From assembly GCA_002455655.1 (NCBI GenBank), contig DKLF01000030.1, positions 17,971 through 38,391 of the forward strand: a stretch of DNA of 20,421 nucleotides. The letters run 5' to 3'. Of this stretch, positions 14,488 to 20,421 are shown one piece after another. Under the pieces are notes generated by a model. That model was not told the origin of the DNA. It saw only the letters and a list, made by a program, of their open reading frames with translations, and ran no database searches. This stretch comes from Oscillibacter sp. UBA6647 (GTDB taxonomy: Bacteria; Bacillota; Clostridia; Oscillospirales; Oscillospiraceae). Each line of letters opens with the position of its first letter. Position 1 is the stretch's first letter. Position numbers and translations under genes: made by a program.

Positions 14488-15956
14488 GCGCTGTGGAACA
14501 TCAAAGAAGAGCCAACCGCGGTGTGATTCCTGAAGAGGTGCAGCGTCAGGCCCGGAAAGAAAGCACGCTTCAGATCACCTGCCTGCTTCTGTCCATCGCT
14601 GTGATCATCGGTATTTACAGCATGATCAGCGCAGCGACAGACCGTTTTTCCTGGAAATTGGACCTGACAGAAGGTCAGGTATTTCGCCTCACCGATACAA
14701 CCAAAAGCGTTCTTTCCGAGTTAAATGATACAGTGACATTTACCTATTGTAATGATCGCTCTGATGCAGACACCAATCTGAAGGAAGTGCTTAGCCGCTA
14801 CGCTGCCGCTTCTCCAAAAATCGATGTGAGCTATGTGGATCTGGACGCCAACCCCGCCATGGTGGAGGAGTATGGGCAAAAAGACATTGCGCTCAGTTCT
14901 GACGGAATTCTGGTGACCTGCGGCATCCAATCCCGCTTCATTTCGTGGAGCGAGCTTTATGAAATGCGTACCGCCTCCTCGGGGGACGAGAACCAAAGTT
15001 ATTCCATCACCGGTCTGAAAGCCGAGACCATGCTGACCTCCGCCATCGTTGCTGTCAGCGAACAGGATTGCCCCGGTGTCGCCTTTACCGCAGGCCATTC
15101 CGAGGATGACAGTGAGACCCTGCGGAATCTGGTGGCAAACAGCAACTACGAAGTGTCTCAAGTGGTGTTGGGCGTAGAGGAACTCAACGAAAACGTTGAG
15201 GCAATCATCATTGCCGGCGCCAAGCGCGATTTCTCCGACGCAGAGTTAGAAATTCTGGATGCGTTCATGGCCCGGGGCGGCAATCTGTGTATATTCCGTG
15301 ATCCGGAAATAAACAGTCTGCCCAATCTGGACGGCTATCTGGCTGATTGGGGCATCTCCGTCACAGATCAAATCGTACTGGAGCCCCAGCAGCAAATGGA
15401 CAGTCCTCTGAACATTATTCCGAATTTTGGCGTCAGCATGATCAATGTCTATTTCTCCGAGCATTCCACCTATTTGGTGCTGCCGGAGTGCCGGGCATTG
15501 GAACTGAGTAACGCCAACGCCAGTATTACCAACGCAGTGCTGCGCTCCACCTCTGCCTCCTATGCCAAAGGATTCTCGTCCATGAGTTCGCTGATGCAAA
15601 GCGCGGAGGATGCGTCAGGCCCCTTTACCGTGGCTGCCACCGGCGAGCGCAGCTTTACCAATGGCGACGGCGAAAATGATACCCAGTATGTGTTTGCCGC
15701 AGCCTGCACGGGCTTTTATCAGGAGCGTTACCTCAAGACGGAAAGCCTTGGCAATGCCGACCTTGTCCTGCAAGTTCTCTCCCAGATGACGGACAATGAG
15801 GTAACACTGAATATCCCGACGAAAAACCTGACGGCTGACAGCTTATCCCTCACGCGGACCACAATCATCCTGTTTGGAGCTTTCTTTGTGGTCCTGCTGC
15901 CCCTGAGCCTGCTGCTGATAGGTCTTTGGGTGTTCCTGAAAAGGAGGCACTCATGA
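14484..15956 (+). CDS. GldG-family ABC auxiliary protein (uncharacterised)
   Basis: This 490-residue membrane-anchored protein has one helix near residues 29-51, a large extracytoplasmic domain, and a C-terminal helix near 463-484 ending in basic KRRHS. The domain begins FSWKLDLTEGQVFRLTDTTKSVLSEL, the typical start of GldG-like (ABC-type auxiliary, PF09822-like) proteins. It continues with FTAGHSEDDSETL and an IIIAGAKRDFSDAELEILDAFMARGGNL stretch that is also characteristic. The biochemical role is unknown. In gliding bacteria GldG works with GldA and GldF. The start is uncertain: GTG 14484 overlaps the upstream stop but lies only two bases after AAGGAGG. GTG 14493 in the same frame has a spacing of 11. 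The stop overlaps the DUF4340 start. Confidence 0.85.
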   Translation: MSAVEHQRRANRGVIPEEVQRQARKESTLQITCLLLSIAVIIGIYSMISAATDRFSWKLDLTEGQVFRLTDTTKSVLSELNDTVTFTYCNDRSDADTNLKEVLSRYAAASPKIDVSYVDLDANPAMVEEYGQKDIALSSDGILVTCGIQSRFISWSELYEMRTASSGDENQSYSITGLKAETMLTSAIVAVSEQDCPGVAFTAGHSEDDSETLRNLVANSNYEVSQVVLGVEELNENVEAIIIAGAKRDFSDAELEILDAFMARGGNLCIFRDPEINSLPNLDGYLADWGISVTDQIVLEPQQQMDSPLNIIPNFGVSMINVYFSEHSTYLVLPECRALELSNANASITNAVLRSTSASYAKGFSSMSSLMQSAEDASGPFTVAATGERSFTNGDGENDTQYVFAAACTGFYQERYLKTESLGNADLVLQVLSQMTDNEVTLNIPTKNLTADSLSLTRTTIILFGAFFVVLLPLSLLLIGLWVFLKRRHS

Positions 15957-17293
15957 AAGCAACCAAAAAAACATTGTTTGGGCTGATTTCGGCTCTGATG
16001 GTCTGTATTGCGGGCACGCTTCTGCTGACCTTTGCAGGTCGCGGTGAGGCGGCAGCCGACCAAGACCCCACGTACTACTTTACTTCCTATGCTTCACCGG
16101 AAATTGTGGTGTTGGCGAATCTGGAAAACAGCACCGGCAGTGTGGTGCTCGCCTCTGTCAACGGAACCTGCTATGCGCAAGGGGATATTCAGCTAGATGC
16201 CGATGCTGAAGCGATATCGGACTTTTTCAACACCGTGTACCGGTTACCGATGAAGCGCCTGCTGGACGGAGCAGATGCCTCTGATTCCCAGTATGGGCTG
16301 ACAGCGCCCCAGGCCGAAATTCTATTGCAGGATTCTGAAAAAAACGGCATTCTTTTCCGCGTGGGCAATGCCACGCCGGACGGCGAGGGATATTACGCCT
16401 GCCTCAGCGGCGATGCGCGGGTATTTGTCATGGATCGCGCATATGCCCAGGTGCTTCTGGACAATGTCGATCGCTTTTTTGACCTGAGCTTGTATCCCTC
16501 TCTGGACGGGGAGCGCATCAGCACCTTGCGCAGTCTCTCTGTGCAGCGGAACGGGGTTCTTGCCTATGAGGTTCATGCGTCCTCGGATTCCAAGGACAGC
16601 AGCTCCGTGTTCCTCTCCATGACGGCGCCTTATTCTCTGGTTTTAGGAATGAATCAGGCACGAAACGAAATTTTGATGCCGCTGGGTGCATTGGCCGGCG
16701 TGGATGTCATTCCCCAACCGGACGAGTTATCAAGCTATGCGCTGTCAGATCGCAGCAACTGCTTCACGCTGACTTATCAGGACGGCACCTCCGCTGTGAT
16801 CCGGGTGGGAAAGCAGGTGGGCACCGAAACCTACGTTCTGTGTGAGGACAGCGGTCTTACAATGCTGGTGCCCACCGCCAACCTCTCTTTCTTTTATGAT
16901 ACCGCGCTGCGGGTTGTGGGACAAAATCTGGTAGAGGTATCCATGGGAGATCTCGCCTCCTTGCAGATTGGAAATGATATTTATCGGATTTCCGGAACCG
17001 CTCCTGCGCTGGATGTAACGCTGAATGGTGCAGCGCAATCTCTTGAGAAATTCCAAAACGGCGTTTATGCCGTCCTGAATCGCATTTCCCTTCTGGGTGA
17101 ATGGAATGGCCCCAAGGCGGGCGAGCCGCTGCTTGAGATGTCCATGCAAACCGGGCAGATGGATGAGACTCTGCAAATGACCTATGCTTTCTTTTCCTTG
17201 GAAGGGAACCGCTGTGGTATTGCGGTAAATGGTCAGCCCGCATTTCTATGCAGTCAGTCAGCCGTACAGCAGCTAATCGACGCCACCGCCTGA
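15953..17293 (+). CDS. DUF4340 domain-containing protein
   Basis: This 446-residue protein has one N-terminal helix (about residues 8-28) and then an extracytoplasmic region of repeated alpha/beta character. Examples are LRSLSVQRNGVLAYEV, RVGKQVGTETYVL and YRISGTAPALDVTLNG. This matches DUF4340 proteins, which regularly follow GldG genes. No catalytic motif is evident. ATG overlaps the GldG-like stop (ATGA), with AAGGAGG (15941-15947) five bases upstream. An in-frame TTG 27 bases earlier is rejected. It ends the four-gene cassette, 77 bases before the TRAP genes. A scaffold or cargo-handling partner of the transporter is likely but unproven. Confidence 0.83.
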   Translation: MKATKKTLFGLISALMVCIAGTLLLTFAGRGEAAADQDPTYYFTSYASPEIVVLANLENSTGSVVLASVNGTCYAQGDIQLDADAEAISDFFNTVYRLPMKRLLDGADASDSQYGLTAPQAEILLQDSEKNGILFRVGNATPDGEGYYACLSGDARVFVMDRAYAQVLLDNVDRFFDLSLYPSLDGERISTLRSLSVQRNGVLAYEVHASSDSKDSSSVFLSMTAPYSLVLGMNQARNEILMPLGALAGVDVIPQPDELSSYALSDRSNCFTLTYQDGTSAVIRVGKQVGTETYVLCEDSGLTMLVPTANLSFFYDTALRVVGQNLVEVSMGDLASLQIGNDIYRISGTAPALDVTLNGAAQSLEKFQNGVYAVLNRISLLGEWNGPKAGEPLLEMSMQTGQMDETLQMTYAFFSLEGNRCGIAVNGQPAFLCSQSAVQQLIDATA

Positions 17294-17370
17294 ATGCAAC
17301 TGCACTTTTTTCAGTGATCCGCCGCGCCCGCGGCTTTCATAAACTTAAAAGAAAGGATTCCAAGTAAATT

Positions 17371-17889
17371 ATGAGTGTTTTAAAAAAAATCAACAATGGG
17401 CTGATGGCATTTATTAAGGTTGTCTTGATTGGCGCCGGTACCTTGATGACCGGTCTGGTAATCATGAACGTAATCCTGCGTTATGTCTTCAATTCCGGCC
17501 TTTCCTGGTCCGAGGAGGCCTGCCGCTTCCTATTCATCTGGGTCACTTTCCTTGGCGCGATACTGGCAAATGATACCGCGCTCCACGGCGAGCATATGCG
17601 AATGGACTTCGTTGTTGAAATGTTCCACGGAATTCCTCGTAAGATCGTGGAGGTCGTCGCCCTGCTGCTGGTACTGGCGATGCTTGCCATCCTGTTCATA
17701 GGCGGCATTGAACTGGTGCAGGGGACATGGCCCATGCTGACTTCTGCTCTCCGCATTCCCAAGGGTGCTGTTTATCTCTGCGCCCCCCTCGGTTTTGGCT
17801 ATATGTTTATCCAGACTCTGGTGAAGCTTGCAAAAATTATTACTTTCAGCAACGAGGCGCTGGAAACTGCAGATACGGAGGCTGAATAA
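17371..17889 (+). CDS. TRAP transporter small permease (DctQ family)
   Basis: This 172-residue inner-membrane protein has four helices (about residues 14-36, 45-65, 84-110 and 128-150). The DctQ signature region is clear: MNVILRYVFNSGLSWSEEACRFLFIWVTFLGAI, with the conserved W-S-E-E. LHGEHMRMD after the second helix is also typical. It partners the large permease in sodium-driven uptake of an organic acid. The ribosome site AAAGGA lies 13 bases before the ATG, rather far. No clear promoter is visible in the 77-base gap upstream, which holds a small GC stem (GCCGCG/CGCGGC). Transcription may therefore come from dgoD or further upstream. Confidence 0.92.
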   Translation: MSVLKKINNGLMAFIKVVLIGAGTLMTGLVIMNVILRYVFNSGLSWSEEACRFLFIWVTFLGAILANDTALHGEHMRMDFVVEMFHGIPRKIVEVVALLLVLAMLAILFIGGIELVQGTWPMLTSALRIPKGAVYLCAPLGFGYMFIQTLVKLAKIITFSNEALETADTEAE

Positions 17890-17891
17890 GA

Positions 17892-19181
17892 ATGTTAGCT
17901 GTATTTTTGATCGCCCTTTTCGGCTTGGTCATCATTGGCGCTCCCATTGCGTTCTCTCTGGTGGGTACCGGTTTCTTCATGATGCTCACACAGTCCCTGA
18001 GCCGCCCCTCCGCATGGTCCTTCTTTACGCTGGCCCAAAAATTTGTCAACGGCACAGACAGCGTACCCCTGCTGGCCATCCCCTTCTTCATGATCGCCGG
18101 TGAGATCATGACCCGCGGCGGCATTTCCCGTCGTATTGTTGATTTTGCTTACTCCGTGCTGGGCCGCTTCAAGGGTGGTCTGGGTTACGTGGGCATTCTG
18201 GCTTCTATGATCTTCGCAGGCGTGTCCGGCTCCGCCGTGGCTGATACCACCGCAGTCGGCTCCATGATGCTCCCGATCATGGAAGGCGCTGGCTATGATA
18301 AAGCCAAGTCCACCGGAATCATCTGCGCCGCCGGCTGCATTGGCCCCATCATTCCCCCGTCCACCCAGATGATCTTCTACGGCGTTTGCGCAGAGGTTTC
18401 CGTTTCCGCTCTGTTCCTGGGCGGCATTGTCCCGGGCATCTTGATCGGCATCGGCCTGATGGTCGCATGGTTCTTTCATGTCCGTAAGCGCAACTATCCT
18501 GTTGGACCCAAGACCAGCCTGTTCGGCATCTTCAGGGCCACTAAAGAAGCCTTCTTTGCGATCTGCCTTCCCGTGTTCATCATCCTGTGCATTACCACCG
18601 GCATTGCTACCGCTACCGAAACTGCCGCTCTGGCTGTTTTGTACGCACTGATCGTCTCGGGCTTTGTGTATCGTGAATTCAAGTTTAAAGAGTGGCCTCA
18701 CCTGATGATCAACGCCATGAAGTCCACCGCTGTCATGATGTTTGTTGTCGGTTCTGCACAGGTGGCCGCTTACATGGTCACCACCTGTGCGATTCCCCAA
18801 CTGCTGGCCAAGGTCATTCTCTCTATGACCAACAGTCCTGTCACCTTTATGCTGCTGGTGAACCTGCTGCTCATTCTGGTCGGCTGCGTCATGGACTCCG
18901 GCCCCGCTATCATGATTCTGACTCCGATCTTGTTGCCTATCGCCAAAAGCTTTGGCCTGGATCCCGTTTACTTCGGTGTTGTCATGGTCGCCAACCTGTG
19001 CATTGGTCTGGCCACTCCCCCTGTGGGCAACGTGCTGTACTGCGGCGTATCCCTGTCCAAGGTTAAGCTGGCTGATCTGATCAAGGCCAGCCTGCCCTTC
19101 GTCGGCGTGATGTATCTGGTCCTGCTGGGCATCACCATGTTCCCGGAGCTGATCCTGTTCGTGCCCAATCATCTGGGCTGA
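17892..19181 (+). CDS. TRAP transporter large permease (DctM family)
   Basis: This 429-residue, very hydrophobic protein has about 12 membrane segments and forms the transport channel. DctM hallmarks include FFMIAGEIMTRGGISRRIVDFA (near residues 64-85), MIFAGVSGSAVADTTAVGSMMLPIM, GCIGPIIPPSTQMIFYG, and the repeat-two counterpart MDSGPAIMILTPILLPIAKSFGLDPVYFGVVMV. LATPPVGNVLYCGV is near the end. The length is standard. It starts two bases after the small permease stop, with CGGAGG about 10 bases upstream. A 5-bp stem (GCCCA/TGGGC) overlaps its stop codon. That stem may mark a processing or weak termination point before the more strongly initiated binding-protein gene. Confidence 0.94.
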   Translation: MLAVFLIALFGLVIIGAPIAFSLVGTGFFMMLTQSLSRPSAWSFFTLAQKFVNGTDSVPLLAIPFFMIAGEIMTRGGISRRIVDFAYSVLGRFKGGLGYVGILASMIFAGVSGSAVADTTAVGSMMLPIMEGAGYDKAKSTGIICAAGCIGPIIPPSTQMIFYGVCAEVSVSALFLGGIVPGILIGIGLMVAWFFHVRKRNYPVGPKTSLFGIFRATKEAFFAICLPVFIILCITTGIATATETAALAVLYALIVSGFVYREFKFKEWPHLMINAMKSTAVMMFVVGSAQVAAYMVTTCAIPQLLAKVILSMTNSPVTFMLLVNLLLILVGCVMDSGPAIMILTPILLPIAKSFGLDPVYFGVVMVANLCIGLATPPVGNVLYCGVSLSKVKLADLIKASLPFVGVMYLVLLGITMFPELILFVPNHLG

Positions 19182-19252
19182 TATCCACCTTTTGAAATGC
19201 GCGGGTTTTTTATTCTCCCGTTCATAAATATTTTACTTTAGGAGGAAACACC

Positions 19253-20359
19253 ATGAAAAAGAATGTTCTTGCACTGCTGCTGGCTCTGTCCATGACTGCC
19301 TCTCTGGCCGGTTGTGGCCTGGCCGCAACCAAAACTCCCGCCGGCAGCTCCGGCGCCAGCACCTCCACCCCCGCCACCGGTGAAAGCACCGAGGTTGGCC
19401 CTTACGGCTCTTCCGCCGAGACACAGGGCAAAACCAATCCCATCGTTGTGAAGGTTTCCAACGGTGCCGGCGAGACCTCTCCCGGCGTCAAAGCACAGTT
19501 GTCTGTGTTCGCTCCCATGGTCGAGAACAACTCCAAGGGCAACATCGGTGTTGAGGTTTACTCCGGCGCTCAGTTGGGCGACGACACCACCGCTACCGAG
19601 ATGGTCGTTGCCGGTCAGTTGGAGATCAACAACACCTCTACTGCCCCCCTGGTGGGCTATGTGCCCGAGCTGGGTATCTTCGACATCCCCTTCCTGTTCA
19701 ATGACGAAACCGAGGCTGACAAGATTCTGGCTTCCGTAGTTGGTGAATACCTGAACGCCAAGCTGGCTGACAAGGGCATCATCAATCTGGCATGGAACGA
19801 AAACGGTTTCCGTGAGCTGACCAACAGCAAGCACGCTGTTGCTTCTGTTGCCGACGTTGCCGGCCTGAAGATCCGTACCATGGAAAACAAGTTCCATCAG
19901 GAGCTGTGGAACAGCCTGGGCGCTGCTGCCACCCCGATGTCTTCCTCCGAGCTGTACACCGCTTTGGAGCAGGGCACTGTTGACGGCGAGGAGAATCCCA
20001 TTCCAAACTTCTATAGCTATCAGTTCCAGGAAGTCCAGAAGTACATCACCATGTCCAACCACATTTACAGCCCCTTCCTGTTCGACATGTCCAAGAAGAT
20101 CTGGGACACCTATGATGCTGACACCCAGGCCATCCTGACCGAGGCTGCAACGGCCTTCGGCAAAGAGGAGAAGGCCATCAATCGTCAGGCCGCTGCCGAT
20201 AACCTGCAGTCCTGCATTGACGATTACGGCATCGAGGTCACTTATCTGACCGATGAGGCCAAGGCCGAGTTCGTGGAAAAGACCGCCCACATTCGGGATA
20301 TGGTCGCTCAGGATACCGGCTCCGAAATCATGGACCTTTTGAATCCTGCTAAGGGTTAA
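19253..20359 (+). CDS. TRAP transporter substrate-binding lipoprotein (DctP family)
   Basis: This 368-residue binding protein captures the substrate outside the cell. The signal peptide has lipobox LAGC with Cys21 and a Ser/Thr/Pro-rich linker to about residue 60, so it is lipid-anchored as expected for a Gram-positive. The conserved carboxylate-clamping Arg appears in GLKIRTMENKFHQELW (Arg208). ELYTALEQGTVDGEENPI (233-250) is the DctP hallmark. GAQLGDD and FLFNDETEADKIL also fit. A strong AGGAGG (19240-19245) lies seven bases before the ATG. Codon choice is strongly biased, suggesting high expression. With dgoD nearby, a galactonate-like aldonate is the favoured ligand; this is context, not proof. 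Confidence 0.93.
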   Translation: MKKNVLALLLALSMTASLAGCGLAATKTPAGSSGASTSTPATGESTEVGPYGSSAETQGKTNPIVVKVSNGAGETSPGVKAQLSVFAPMVENNSKGNIGVEVYSGAQLGDDTTATEMVVAGQLEINNTSTAPLVGYVPELGIFDIPFLFNDETEADKILASVVGEYLNAKLADKGIINLAWNENGFRELTNSKHAVASVADVAGLKIRTMENKFHQELWNSLGAAATPMSSSELYTALEQGTVDGEENPIPNFYSYQFQEVQKYITMSNHIYSPFLFDMSKKIWDTYDADTQAILTEAATAFGKEEKAINRQAAADNLQSCIDDYGIEVTYLTDEAKAEFVEKTAHIRDMVAQDTGSEIMDLLNPAKG

Positions 20360-20401
20360 TGTTCACCGCTTCGTATGAAGCCGTTCTTTCGTAATCAGAC
20401 T

Positions 20402-20421
20402 GGCCCGGCAAATGCCGGGCC
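20402..20421 (+). terminator. Probable terminator after the TRAP operon (cut by window end)
   Basis: GGCCCGGCA (20402-20410) and TGCCGGGCC (20413-20421) are perfectly complementary over nine bases. The hairpin begins 42 bases after the binding-protein stop. The window ends at the last base of the right arm, so a T-tract cannot be seen. Confidence 0.6.

Noticed and set aside
17895..19172. A 425-codon open frame on the minus strand, antisense to the TRAP large permease
   Set aside because: Its translation is rich in His, Gln, Asp and Gly with no domain. It mirrors the codon bias of the clear DctM gene on the other strand and has no ribosome site.
19238..20290. A 350-codon minus-strand frame opposite the TRAP binding protein
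   Set aside because: It is a codon-bias shadow of the obvious DctP gene, with low-complexity Gly/Ala segments and no family resemblance.
1..20421. tRNA, rRNA, CRISPR array or insertion sequence
   Set aside because: No tRNA-like T-loop context, no regularly spaced repeats and no transposase-like frame with flanking inverted repeats was seen on either strand.

Overview
The window looks like a chromosomal segment from a GC-rich Firmicute, most likely a gut-type Clostridia of the Oscillospiraceae/Flavonifractor kind. That placement is an inference. It rests on strong AGGAGG ribosome sites, several GTG/TTG starts, sigma-A-like promoters in AT-rich gaps, short-tailed lipoprotein signals, and gene families (GldG/DUF4340 ABC cassettes, DUF3810, TRAP aldonate uptake) that are common there. 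No tRNA, rRNA, CRISPR array or insertion sequence was seen.

Left part (1-9892). The 3' end of a phosphoglycerate dehydrogenase gene converges, across a bidirectional terminator, on a two-gene minus-strand unit: a lipid kinase followed by a CoA-type Nudix hydrolase. The lipid kinase is divergent from an AI-2E/PerM-family membrane protein, and the two promoters appear to share one self-complementary -35 hexamer. A five-gene ABC importer of the peptide/nickel class follows: lipoprotein, two permeases, two ATPases. Its gene lengths and short ATPases resemble Nik/Cnt metal or opine importers more than classical dipeptide importers. It ends with a DUF3810 membrane protein carrying an HExxH metallopeptidase-like motif.

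Right part (10316-20421). A GntR/FadR-type regulator (minus strand) is divergent from a plus-strand unit that begins with D-galactonate dehydratase (dgoD) and ends with a complete TRAP transporter (small permease, large permease, binding lipoprotein). These would import and dehydrate a sugar acid under GntR control. Similar ACAA-N1/2-TTGT inverted repeats lie in both the gntR and dgoD promoter regions and are candidate operators.

The most unusual feature is a translationally coupled four-gene cassette (12842-17293) between dgoD and the TRAP genes: GldA-like ATPase, GldF-like permease, GldG-family protein and DUF4340 protein. Its family has no established function outside gliding bacteria and no obvious link to sugar-acid use. 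Two stretches remain unexplained: 9893-10258, and the middle of the roughly 600-bp gntR-dgoD divergent region.
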